Assembly: GCA_964505725.1 (NCBI GenBank)
Contig: CAZDJK010000045.1
Coordinates: 1-39,551 of the forward strand
From: CAVRJC01 sp964505725
Lineage (GTDB): Bacteria > Actinomycetota > Acidimicrobiia > IMCC26256 > DASPTH01
Direction of reading: 5' to 3'
Length of the DNA stretch: 39,551 nucleotides
Under the pieces are notes generated by a model that saw only the letters and a program-made list of their open reading frames with translations, made no database searches and was not told where the DNA came from. The position numbers were made by a program, and so were the translations under genes. Below are positions 14,748 to 21,662 of this stretch, one piece after another; position 1 is the first letter of the stretch, and each line of letters begins with the position of its first letter.

Positions 14748-15470
14748 ATGCCCGAGATCGCAGTCCCGCGCGTCGGCGCGATGCCGGCCTATCTCGCCGT
14801 TCCCACGTCACCGCCGCCGTGGCCCGGCGTGGTGGTGATCCACGATGCGCTCGGCATGAGCGCCGACGTGCGGGAGCAGGCCGACTGGCTCGCGACGGCC
14901 GGCTATCTCGCCATCGCTCCCGACCTCTACTGGCGCGGGAACAAGGCGGCCTGCCTGTTCGCGACGTTCCGCGATCTCACCCGGCGGGAGGGACGCGCGT
15001 TCGACGACGTGGAGGCGGCGCGCACGTGGCTGACCGAGCACGGCGACTGCACGGGACGCGTGGGCGTGATCGGGTTCTGCATGGGCGGCGGGTTCGCGCT
15101 GCTCCTGGCGCCGGGGCACGGTTTCGACGCGTCGAGCGTGAACTACGGGATGGTGCCCGGCGACGCCGCCGAGCTCCTCCGTGACTCGTGCCCGGTCGTG
15201 GGCAGCTTCGGAGCCACCGACCGCACGTTGCGGGGCGCCGCGAGCCGGCTCGAGGCCGCGCTGGCGGCAGCGGGCATCGAGCACGACGTCGAGGAGTACG
15301 CCGGAGCCGGCCACTCGTTCCTGAACCGGCACGAGAGCACGCTGTTCACGCTCATGGGAAAGGTGATCGGCGGCGGTTACGACCCGGTCGCGGCGGCTCA
15401 TGCCCGACAGCGCATCGTCGCGTTCTTCGACCGTCACCTCGGGGTACCGCGGTCACGCCCCGAGCCCTGA
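14748..15470 (+). CDS. Dienelactone hydrolase family protein
   Basis: A 240-residue alpha/beta hydrolase. The catalytic triad of the family is visible: Cys111 in the nucleophile elbow GFCMGGG, Asp158 in FGATDRTL and His189 in GAGHSFLNR. Cys rather than Ser as nucleophile is characteristic of dienelactone hydrolases, which open lactone rings formed during aromatic degradation; related proteins act as general esterases, so the substrate is unassigned. VIHDALGMSADVREQADWLA and PDLYWRG fit the family N-terminal half. ATG 14748 matches the expected N-terminus (MPEIAVPRVGAMPAYLAVP). GTG 14721 would add nine residues. No Shine-Dalgarno precedes it. Confidence 0.9.
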   Translation: MPEIAVPRVGAMPAYLAVPTSPPPWPGVVVIHDALGMSADVREQADWLATAGYLAIAPDLYWRGNKAACLFATFRDLTRREGRAFDDVEAARTWLTEHGDCTGRVGVIGFCMGGGFALLLAPGHGFDASSVNYGMVPGDAAELLRDSCPVVGSFGATDRTLRGAASRLEAALAAAGIEHDVEEYAGAGHSFLNRHESTLFTLMGKVIGGGYDPVAAAHARQRIVAFFDRHLGVPRSRPEP

Positions 15471-15500
15471 GGGGGCGGTCCGGCGCACTCGCGAAAAGGA

Positions 15501-15532
15501 GCCGTCGCCCTCGTACCCACGAGGGCGACGGC
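15501..15532. terminator. Strong bidirectional hairpin terminator
   Basis: A perfect 14-base stem, GCCGTCGCCCTCGT (15501-15514) and ACGAGGGCGACGGC (15519-15532), around a 4-base ACCC loop, between the converging hydrolase and 41-residue gene. On the minus strand the stem is followed by CTCCTTTTCGC, a short U-tract after transcription, so it best serves the small minus-strand gene, but it would also stop plus-strand transcripts. Confidence 0.8.
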
Positions 15533-15547
15533 CGAAGAGGAAGAGGC

Positions 15548-15673
15548 CTACCCGCGCGGGCGGCCGGCGTCGTGGCGCACGCGCCACGGGTGGTCGCTCG
15601 GGTAGGGGCGCTCGGGAAGCTGGCGGGCGATGGAACGCCCGAAGCTCCGCAGGCCCCGCATGATCTTGCTCAT
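15548..15673 (-). CDS. 41-residue cationic protein of unknown function
   Basis: A short gene with convincing signals: ATG 15673 follows AGGAGA by five bases, and a strong hairpin lies 16 bases after the TAG stop. The peptide begins MSKIMRGLRSFGRSIARQLP, which can form an amphipathic basic helix, then turns Pro/Asp/Arg-rich (ERPYPSDHPWRVRHD, then AGRPRG). It has no cysteine and no membrane helix. A small nucleic-acid-associated, stress or membrane-binding peptide is conceivable, but no function can be assigned. Conservation in relatives would be the test. Confidence 0.6.
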   Translation of the reverse strand: MSKIMRGLRSFGRSIARQLPERPYPSDHPWRVRHDAGRPRG

Positions 15674-16399
15674 CGATTCTCCTGTTCCAAGGTTTCCCGA
15701 GCCCGCTTTGCGGGTTCATGTGACCCGTTGCGGACCTCATCGGTTACAACGCCCGTTCCGCCCGACTCGTTCCTGGTTGTCGACCCCAGAATTGTACGGA
15801 GAGCGTCGACCCAAACGCGGGATGTGGCATCTGAGGCTCGGCGGGTGCCCAGAACCCGCGGAAGTTGACTGGCTTCGCGGTCGCGCGGTTACTGTCTGTG
15901 AATCCGATCCGGCTGCCCGCGCCCCGCCCGCCGGATCGGCCGCGTCGGCCCCCCAAATTCACCTTGGGGCTGACGCGCCCGCGAACCGGTAGGCCGGCGC
16001 GGTGGTGGCCTCTCGGCCGTAGGTCACACCAGGGTGGAGGAATGCTCAACCGTGGGGTACGTCGTACCGACGAGGGAGCAGGACTCCTCCAACGGCGTAG
16101 GGGCCCACACGGGAGGGCGTCCGCGACTTGGCTCCTCGAGCAGCCTCGCGGGCGCCTTCCCTTCTTCGCGACGGCCCTTCTTCGCGACGGCCCGTCTTCG
16201 TTCGTCGGTCCCGGGAGGAAGGTGGCGCGGCGCGCCTGGGCGGGCCGGGACGGCACGGGGAGCGCGCCCCGCGGTGTCCGTGCGCGTCTCGGCCCGCGAC
16301 GACCGGGTCGGCACGCGGCGCGAGGGTCCTTGAGCGGTTGACGCCCCGGAGCGCCGCGGTATGCACTGTCGGCCGGGTGCCGTCGGCGAGGAGCACGGC
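15674..16399. other. Long stretch without a convincing gene
   Basis: About 725 bases with no supportable protein. It holds a small hairpin (CCCGC-TTT-GCGGG, 15702-15714), a promoter-like pair TTGACT (15865-15870) and TACTGT (15890-15895, 19-base spacing), a palindrome GGTACGTCGTACC (16056-16068), a tandem 16-base repeat (16159-16190), and CACTGT at 16364-16369, a possible -10 for the following gene. A 99-codon open frame from ATG 16042 follows GGAGG by one base but is Arg/Gly-rich and looks like GC-driven noise. A transcribed RNA or a decayed gene is possible. Confidence 0.5.
16159..16190 (+). repeat. Tandem 16-base repeat
   Basis: CCCTTCTTCGCGACGG occurs twice head to tail (16159-16174 and 16175-16190), followed by a degenerate third start (CCCGTCTTCG). 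It lies in DNA without a convincing gene. Confidence 0.8.
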
Positions 16400-17155
16400 G
16401 TGTTCGAGGCATGGAAGGCCAGGAAGGCCGCCGCGGCAGCCGCGAAGGCACAGGCCGCGCGCGAGGCCGCCGAGCAGCAGGCCGTCGCACAGCGCCAGGA
16501 CGCGCTGGCGAACTGGCAGAAGGAGCGTGACGAGCACGCCCAGGAGCTCGAGACCGCACGCGAGTTCCACGGGAAGGCCGAGTCCTCGACCGTCATCCTC
16601 GAGATCGGCGAAGCCGTGTTCCTCGAGGTCGCCAACGCCGGGCTCGTCGAGCCGCGCAAGGAGCCGGGGGAGTGGCAGGGCCGCTCGCAAGGGGTCTCGA
16701 TCCCGATCGGCAGCCTCGGGGGTCGGGCCGTGCGGTACCGCGTCGGCGCGAGCAGAGGCCACTTCGTGCCCGGAGCCGAGAAACCGACGATCGTCGACAC
16801 CGGCACCATGGTCATCACGAACACGCGCGTCGTCTTCGTCGGCGCCAAGGAGACGCGCGAGTGCCTGTTCGACAAGCTGATCGGCTACGACCACCAGGCG
16901 GCCTGGACCACCTTCTCGGTGTCCAACCGGCAGAAGGCCACCGTCATCGCCTACGGCGCCGACGTGGCGCCGACCGTGCGCTTCCGGCTGGAGCTCGCCA
17001 TCGCCTGCTGCCGCAACGACACCGACACCCTCGTCAAGCAGCTCGAGGACGACCTTGCGGCGGTCGACGCCCGCAAGCCACTACCTGCGATCGCGGGAAC
17101 GGGTTCCGCGCCCGACGGCACCGGCGACCCGCAGCTACCGCTCGAGGCGACCTGA
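16400..17155 (+). CDS. Coiled-coil protein with a GRAM/PH-like domain (tentative)
   Basis: A 251-residue protein. Residues 1-60 are Ala/Lys/Glu/Gln-rich and predicted helical or coiled coil (AARE, AEQQAVAQRQ, NWQKERDEHAQEL). The remainder is beta-rich: GEAVFLEVANAGLVEP, then GTMVITNTRVVFVGAKETRE and CLFDKLIGYDH, which resembles the strand pattern of GRAM or bacterial PH-like domains that bind membranes or partners. A Pro/Gly-rich tail follows. There is no signal peptide or membrane helix. GTG 16400 is chosen because GAGGAG lies about seven bases upstream; ATG 16361 would add 13 residues lacking a binding site. CACTGT at 16364-16369 is a candidate -10. The family is a structural guess only. 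Confidence 0.65.
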   Translation: MFEAWKARKAAAAAAKAQAAREAAEQQAVAQRQDALANWQKERDEHAQELETAREFHGKAESSTVILEIGEAVFLEVANAGLVEPRKEPGEWQGRSQGVSIPIGSLGGRAVRYRVGASRGHFVPGAEKPTIVDTGTMVITNTRVVFVGAKETRECLFDKLIGYDHQAAWTTFSVSNRQKATVIAYGADVAPTVRFRLELAIACCRNDTDTLVKQLEDDLAAVDARKPLPAIAGTGSAPDGTGDPQLPLEAT

Positions 17156-17618
17156 GCCTCCGCGCCGAGCGACGGCCGATGCCGGAGCGCGAGCGTCTCC
17201 TCGAACCGTAATCCTGTGGTGAGCGCAGAGCGGCAGTCCTCCAACCGTTGCCCCGCGAGAACAGCCGAGGAGCAGAGGAGGCCACTTCTGCGCTCCATCG
17301 ACGAACAGATCTGACGCGTCGCGGTTCATGAGCGCGAAAGAGTCCCCGGGGTCTGTGAGCACCCGAGGACTCCTTCCTGCGCCGCAAGCGAATGGCGTCC
17401 CCGGGGGGGCGGGGCGCACGTCACGCTGTTCGGCGGCCTCGAGTGTCGGCCATGCGTGCGATGGGCGCTAGGGCCTTTTGTCCCGAAGCGGGGCACCGAG
17501 TAGGTTTCGACCGACCACTCCTTGGGAGCGACGCCGAGTCTCGAGCCTGGCCCGGACCCTGCTCGACTTGAGTCCTTCGCCCTTTCCATCGAGCCTTGCG
17601 GATGGGAAGGAGCGCGCG
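17156..17618. other. Gap without a gene; contains a transcribed-hairpin candidate
   Basis: I see no protein-coding gene here. The notable element is an imperfect hairpin at 17340-17372: GAGTCC and GGACTC (6 base pairs) enclose GGGT and ACCC (4 base pairs) with a CCG/GA internal loop and a CTGTGAGC terminal loop. TAGGTT at 17501-17506 is a possible -10 for the PAS gene, which would then have a leader of about 105 bases. No tRNA fold was found. Confidence 0.4.
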
Positions 17619-18329
17619 ATGCGCGACGCGCCAGGCGACGGGCATGTCCCCCCTTCGCTGCGTTCGGCGACCGAGGTGGTGGCGTCGGTCACGCCACCAG
17701 CAGGTCTGGGTGTCGGGTTCGCGTGGGTGGTCATGGAACTCGCACCCGACGGGGTCCTGGTCAGCGACGACGACGGCCGGATAGTGATGGCGAATCGTCA
17801 CATCGAAACGCTCTTCGGGCACGACCGGAACAGCCTCATCGGCACGCCGGTCGAGATGTTGGTTCCCGTCCGTTGGCGGGACGCGCATTACCAGCACCGC
17901 GCCCGGTATGGGTCAGCACCGAGGGTCCGGGCCATGGGTGTCGGCCCCGAACTCTTCGGCGCCCACGCGGACGGTTCCGAGTTTCCGGTGGAGATCAGTT
18001 TGAGTCCCGTGGTGACCGAGCGCGGGACCGCGACGGTCGTCATCATTCGGGACGTCACCCGACAGCGTGTGCACGAACGAGCCGCGCGAGCGGCGCTCGT
18101 GCATGCCGAGAACGGGCGCATCGCCACCGATCTCAACGAGCGTGTCAGCAGGCACCTGCACGCGTCCGGGTTGACGCTCACCGGCATCCTCGCCCACAAA
18201 CAACTCGACGATGATCTCGCCGCCAGGCTGCACGAGGTCATCGAAGAACTCGACACCGCCATCAAGGACATCCACAACACCGTCTTAGCTCGCTTCGACG
18301 ACGACACCACCATCCCGCCCGCCGCCTGA
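17619..18329 (+). CDS. PAS-domain protein with a degenerate histidine-kinase dimerisation region
   Basis: A 236-residue protein. Residues about 38-150 are a PAS/PAC domain (ELAPDGVLVSDDDGRIVMANRH; FGHDRNSLIGTPVEMLVPV; ELFGAHADGSEFPVEISLS; VVIIRDVTRQR). Residues about 165-226 match the HisKA_3-type dimerisation and phosphotransfer helices of sensor kinases (GRIATDLNERVSRHLHASGL and EELDTAIKDIHNTVLARF). The phospho-accepting His of the RIxxDLHD motif is Asn173 (AAC at 18135-18137), and no ATPase domain follows before the stop, so it cannot act as a normal kinase. It may be a dimerising sensor or modulator of another kinase. ATG 17619 has GGAAGGAG six bases upstream. It ends in a clear terminator and stands alone. 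Confidence 0.88.
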   Translation: MRDAPGDGHVPPSLRSATEVVASVTPPAGLGVGFAWVVMELAPDGVLVSDDDGRIVMANRHIETLFGHDRNSLIGTPVEMLVPVRWRDAHYQHRARYGSAPRVRAMGVGPELFGAHADGSEFPVEISLSPVVTERGTATVVIIRDVTRQRVHERAARAALVHAENGRIATDLNERVSRHLHASGLTLTGILAHKQLDDDLAARLHEVIEELDTAIKDIHNTVLARFDDDTTIPPAA

Positions 18330-18378
18330 CGCGTCCTGCCCGACACGGCACGAGGTCACTTCATCCCCGAGACGAATC

Positions 18379-18407
18379 GACGGCCCCGCCTTCGGGCGGG
18401 GCCCGTC
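18379..18407 (+). terminator. Intrinsic terminator of the PAS gene
   Basis: GGCCCCGCC (18382-18390), a TTCG tetraloop, and GGCGGGGCC (18395-18403) form a perfect 9-base-pair stem, extended by GAC/GTC outside a single bulged C. The UUCG loop makes an exceptionally stable hairpin; TCTCTTG follows. It lies 49 bases after the PAS stop. Confidence 0.85.
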
Positions 18408-18428
18408 TCTTGCCGCTACCGCCCGCTC

Positions 18429-18539
18429 GCAAAGGCAACAGACGACACGACGTGCCCCGAATGCGAGAAGCCCTTCCTCGAGGGCGAAGAGGCGTACATC
18501 GTCACCCCGGGCATGGGCGAACCGGGCGGATCACGAGTT
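18429..18539 (+). pseudogene. Possible remnant encoding a CxxC zinc-ribbon-like peptide
   Basis: In one plus-strand frame the DNA reads TTCPECEKPFLEGEEAYIVT, with Cys codons at 18453-18455 and 18462-18464. This looks like the start of a small zinc-binding protein, but no ATG, GTG or TTG precedes it in frame and the downstream reading loses protein character. Either a 5' end has been lost or the resemblance is accidental. The rest of the gap from 18408 to 18635 shows nothing else. Confidence 0.25.
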
Positions 18540-18635
18540 CTTGTGAGGCGAGTTCGCTGCGCATCGAACCGTGCGCGCGACATGGGCGGGAGCGACTGTC
18601 GCCACCCCCGCCCGCTGCCGGCGTGTGTTCTCGGG

Positions 18636-19208
18636 TCAGTTGGCGAAGAACTGCAGCGCGGACCCGCAGCCGACGCCCTGGATCCAGGTGTTCTGGACGC
18701 CTTGGACATCGGGGGCGATGTCGTGCGCGGACACGATCACGTTCGCACTGAAGGACGGGGTGCCGACGTCGCCGGCCCGGAAGAAATCGGCCTTGAACGC
18801 TACGGTCCCGCTGTCGGTGGTCACGGTCTTGGGTAGGTCCGTGCCGCAGACGAAGCGCTGCGTGGCATTCAGGGTGGCGGAGCTCCAGCGGACTCCTTGC
18901 CCACTCATGCAACCCATGAGCGGACCCTGGATGACCGAGTCGGTGCAGCGGAACAGTCCGTTGGCGTGCAACGAGCCGGTCGACGTGTCGTAGGCGCCGA
19001 TGCCGGTCATCGCAACCGAGCCGGTCGGGGCACCGGCGATGCGCGGCGAGACGAACGCGAACGCGGTGTGCTGGGGGACGCTGGCGCTTGCGCTGGCTGC
19101 GCCGAGAAGCGCGGGAAGCACTGCGATGGTGCTCAGTGCCAGCAGACGTACCAACGGCTTTCGAGCCGTGTGACCGTTCGCGCGGTCGCGGTGAGGACGG
19201 ATCATCAT
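18636..19208 (-). CDS. Secreted protein of unknown function
   Basis: A 190-residue exported protein. A basic N-terminus (RPHRDRANGHTARKP) is followed by a hydrophobic core (LLALSTIAVLPALLGAA) and a signal peptidase I-type site ASA before SVPQ (about residue 42), so about 148 residues should be released outside the membrane. The mature part is beta-rich (GSVAMTGIGAYDTSTGSLHA, SGTVAFKADFF) with four cysteines (88, 100, 121, 181), enough for two disulfides. I do not recognise the family. ATG 19208 follows AGGAGA by eight bases; ATG 19205 is an immediate alternative. The gene is flanked by long gaps and has no operon partner. Confidence 0.75.
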   Translation of the reverse strand: MMIRPHRDRANGHTARKPLVRLLALSTIAVLPALLGAASASASVPQHTAFAFVSPRIAGAPTGSVAMTGIGAYDTSTGSLHANGLFRCTDSVIQGPLMGCMSGQGVRWSSATLNATQRFVCGTDLPKTVTTDSGTVAFKADFFRAGDVGTPSFSANVIVSAHDIAPDVQGVQNTWIQGVGCGSALQFFAN

Positions 19209-19360
19209 GTGGGGTGTCTCCTGATCGTGGGGGCATGCTGTGCGTTAACTACTGGACGCGCCGGGATACGGATTCATTTCTCGTCACCCTGTTCGCGCTT
19301 CTCCGCACGCAATGCCGCAAGGGACCGCGCGCCGCGTGGTCTGCTCGTTGGCCTCGGACG

Positions 19361-19489
19361 TCAGAGTCGTGCCGGTTTCGGTTCCAAGGCGTCGGCGCGG
19401 TCGATGTGGTCGGACATCCAATCCAGTGCGTCCCGTTCCGTCACGTCACGCGGCCATCGCCAGTCGTCACCACGATGCCAGCCCGTCGT
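19361..19489 (-). other. Open, coding-like continuation downstream of the TGA of the ParB-like gene
   Basis: Directly after the TGA at 19492-19490 the same minus-strand frame stays open for 42 codons to the next TGA at 19363-19361. The reading is protein-like rather than Arg/Pro noise: GWHRGDDWRWPRDVTERDA, then LDWMSDHIDRADALEPKPA. No ATG lies at its beginning; a GTG occurs 15 codons in. It could be the original C-terminus of the upstream protein cut by a stop mutation, or a remnant of another gene. Confidence 0.4.
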
Positions 19490-19990
19490 TCAGAAGGACC
19501 CTGGTCTGTCCTTGTAGAAGTGCCATTGGCCCATCATCGGCGACGTTCCGAGTAGGAACTCGAGCCGTGCCGTTGGCACGTCGCCCATCGCGGCGGCGAC
19601 GGTCCGCTTGTTGCCCTCGAGCACGACGAGATCGTCGCCGGGTGCTGCAGCAAGGATGATCGGGCCGATGTCCTCGCCGGCAACGAGGCGAGCGTGAAGG
19701 GTCCGGATCTTGGCGGCGGTTTCATCGTGCGGATGGTCATGGACCCACCGCACGGCCGTTTGGGGATCGCGTTCGGGTCCCGCTATGAGACGCCAGGCGG
19801 GCTCGCTCCGGATGTGTCGAACAGCGAGGAGCTCGTCAGGGGCGAGCGTCACGTACTCCCACTTGCAATCCTCGAGTGGGAAGCCGGTGAAGATCCCACG
19901 ATCCGGGAATCCACGTGTCGCCCATCGGGGATCACGTTGGCTGAAGGCGCGCACCATGTCGGCTTCAGTTGCGGATCTGATCAGCTGCAT
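19490..19990 (-). CDS. ParB-like fold hypothetical protein
   Basis: A 166-residue soluble protein. The segment GEDIGPIILAAAPGDDLVVLEGNKRTVAAAMGD follows the pattern of ParB/sulfiredoxin-like domains (a strand, then an acidic turn, then GNKR in the place of the GHxR loop, then a helix). The N-terminal half contains WEYVTLAPDELLAVRHIRS. These folds bind DNA, nucleotides or act as nucleases; which applies here is unknown. ATG 19990 has no Shine-Dalgarno, but TAGCCT (20003-19998) ends 7 bases upstream, consistent with leaderless translation. The frame stays open for 42 codons past the stop. No partner gene is adjacent, so it is not a ParA-ParB pair. The 250 bases upstream hold no gene. Confidence 0.65.
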   Translation of the reverse strand: MQLIRSATEADMVRAFSQRDPRWATRGFPDRGIFTGFPLEDCKWEYVTLAPDELLAVRHIRSEPAWRLIAGPERDPQTAVRWVHDHPHDETAAKIRTLHARLVAGEDIGPIILAAAPGDDLVVLEGNKRTVAAAMGDVPTARLEFLLGTSPMMGQWHFYKDRPGSF

Positions 19991-19997
19991 GGATAGG

Positions 19998-20003
19998 AGG
20001 CTA
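19998..20003 (-). promoter_or_regulatory. Probable -10 of the leaderless ParB-like gene
   Basis: TAGCCT on the minus strand, 7 bases before the ATG at 19990. The same hexamer precedes mshD with 8-base spacing. Confidence 0.45.
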
Positions 20004-20241
20004 CGGCTCGCCCCTCGGCCCAGTGAATGCGCGCACTCCCGCGCACGCGCCGGTGGGAGCTGGACACCTTCGATCGTTCGGCGATGGTCGCCGCATCGAG
20101 TGGTCGCTCGTCGGGCGATATCGCGTCCAATGGTCCGGACGTTCGGTGAAGCGCGCGCGGTGACAACGGGCCGCTGGGACGTCCTTCTCGGCGAGGACCG
20201 TCCAGGACGTGACCTGTGCTACCGCAAGATGCGCCGAGCGC

Positions 20242-20592
20242 TCACTTGAACCAGATGCGCTGGTAGTCGCGGCTCATCGGGTGGAGGAGCAGTGCGAAGA
20301 GCGCGCCCGAGAACAGCAGGCGCAGCGGGTCGTAGAAGAGGGAGAGGCCGTAGAGCAGGGGCCACAGCAGGTTGAGGGCGGCGCCGAACACGGCGAGGCC
20401 GTAGCCCCACTTGTGCTCGTTGGCGACGCCCCAGCCACCTACGCCCATCGTGACCGCGGCGATCGCCGCCGTCTCGGCCGGGAAGCCGCGGCCGAGGTCG
20501 ATGAGCCAGAACACGGCGTCGATGTAGAGCAGGACCGTCGCGATCACGAGGGTCTGGGGCTGGTACTGGTTCACCCACTTCACGTCGTTCAC
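20242..20592 (-). CDS. Small membrane protein of unknown function, coupled to rlmN
   Basis: A 116-residue protein with about four short hydrophobic segments: TLVIATVLLYIDAVFWLIDL, AAIAAVTMGVGGWGVA, YGLAVFGAALNLLWPLLYGLSLF and LLFSGALFALLL. It is Trp/Tyr-rich and probably an inner-membrane protein; no family is recognised. The start is taken as GTG 20592 because it overlaps the rlmN stop in a GTGA (20589-20592), the same arrangement as between mshD and rlmN. GTG 20583, with AAGG upstream, is an alternative. It is the third gene of the mshD-rlmN run and ends before a gene-free gap. Confidence 0.7.
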   Translation of the reverse strand: MNDVKWVNQYQPQTLVIATVLLYIDAVFWLIDLGRGFPAETAAIAAVTMGVGGWGVANEHKWGYGLAVFGAALNLLWPLLYGLSLFYDPLRLLFSGALFALLLHPMSRDYQRIWFK

Positions 20593-21662
20593 CTTGCCAT
20601 TCTGTCCGATGCCGGGGCGATGGTGTGCGTCGCGGCGCGGTTGCGCAGCTGCCCGCAGGCGGCGGCGATGTCGAGGCCGCGGTTGCGGCGGACCGTCGCG
20701 CCCACCCCGTGGGCGCGGAGGCGTTGGGCGAGCTCGAGCAGGCGGGCCCGGCCGGGGGCGCGGCCGCCGAACCCCCCGGTGGGGTTGAGCGGGATGAGGT
20801 TCACGTGGGCGCCGCCCGGGCCCGGGAACCGGGCGAGCAGGCGGCCGAGTGCCTCCGCCTGCGCGGTCGAGTCGTTGACGCCCGCGATGCATGCGTACTC
20901 GAAGGTGACGCGCCGGCCCCGGGCGCCGGCGAAGTCGGCCGCGGCGTCGAGCACCTCGGCGATCGGGTACCGGCGGTCGAGCGGGACCAGCTCGGCCCGG
21001 AGCTCGTCGTCGGGGGCGTGCAGGGAGACCGCCAAGGTGACCGGCAGGCGCTCGGTCGCGAGCCGCCGCATGCCGGGTACGACCCCCACGGTGCTCACGG
21101 TCACCCGGCGGGCGGAGATCCCCACGTCGTCGTGGAGCTGCTCCACCGCTCGCCACACCGGGTCGTAGTTGGCCAGCGGTTCGCCCATCCCCATGAACAC
21201 GACGTTGCTCACGCGTTGGGGCGACGCCTGCGCGGCGCGCAGCACCTGCTCGACGATCTCGCCCGCCTCGAGGTGGCGCTCGAACCCGGCCTGGCCGGTG
21301 GCGCAGAACGTGCACCCCATCGCGCAGCCGGCCTGCGATGACACGCACACGGTGGCTCGGCTGGGATAGCGCATCAGGACCGTCTCCACCTGGGCGCCGT
21401 CACGCCCGCTCGCGTACAGCCACTTCGCGGTCATGGCGTCGTGAGCCACCGCCTCGGTGACGGTCTCGAACGCGAGCGGGAGCGCGGAGCCGATTCGCTC
21501 GCGCAGCGCGCGGGGCAACGTGGTGATGTCGTCGAGCGAGGACCGTTGCCCGTACAGACCCTCCCAGAGTTGACGCGCGCGGTACGCCGGCTCGCCCCAC
21601 GACGCGAGCAGCGCTTCGACCTCGGCGTGGGACGCGCCGTAGCGGGTGAGTGTCGCGGTCAC
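20589..21662 (-). CDS. rlmN: Dual-specificity RNA methyltransferase RlmN
   Basis: A 357-residue radical SAM enzyme that methylates C2 of adenosine 2503 in 23S rRNA, and A37 of some tRNAs. The cluster motif CAMGCTFC gives Cys113, Cys117 and Cys120, preceded by CVSSQAGC. FMGMGEPLANYD and STVGVVPGMRRLA are family blocks. The C-terminal RRNRGLDIAAACGQL contains the second catalytic Cys (Cys336), which forms the protein-RNA intermediate. The length is normal. GTG 21662 is used as start: it overlaps the mshD stop as GTGA and places the first residues (TATLTRYGASHAEVEALL) where the family N-terminal helix begins. It is co-transcribed with mshD and a small membrane gene. Confidence 0.95.
   Translation of the reverse strand: MTATLTRYGASHAEVEALLASWGEPAYRARQLWEGLYGQRSSLDDITTLPRALRERIGSALPLAFETVTEAVAHDAMTAKWLYASGRDGAQVETVLMRYPSRATVCVSSQAGCAMGCTFCATGQAGFERHLEAGEIVEQVLRAAQASPQRVSNVVFMGMGEPLANYDPVWRAVEQLHDDVGISARRVTVSTVGVVPGMRRLATERLPVTLAVSLHAPDDELRAELVPLDRRYPIAEVLDAAADFAGARGRRVTFEYACIAGVNDSTAQAEALGRLLARFPGPGGAHVNLIPLNPTGGFGGRAPGRARLLELAQRLRAHGVGATVRRNRGLDIAAACGQLRNRAATHTIAPASDRMAR

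Noticed and set aside
15501..15532. CRISPR or repeat-array unit
   Set aside because: Single perfect hairpin between convergent genes with a U-tract on one side; it does not recur in the window.
16042..16341. 99-codon plus-strand frame after GGAGG
   Set aside because: Spacing of one base, Arg/Gly/Pro-rich composition without structure, and overlap with other open frames typical of high-GC noise.
17280..17400. Possible tRNA or tmRNA
   Set aside because: The only helices found do not form a cloverleaf, and no anticodon or T-loop sequence is present.
19490..19492. TGA as a selenocysteine codon
   Set aside because: No selenoprotein family similarity and no recognisable insertion hairpin directly after the TGA; a stop mutation or natural end is simpler.
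19490..19990. Chromosome partition ParB or an origin region
   Set aside because: No ParA, no helix-turn-helix domain, no parS-like palindromes and no dnaA nearby; only the small ParB-like fold pattern is shared.
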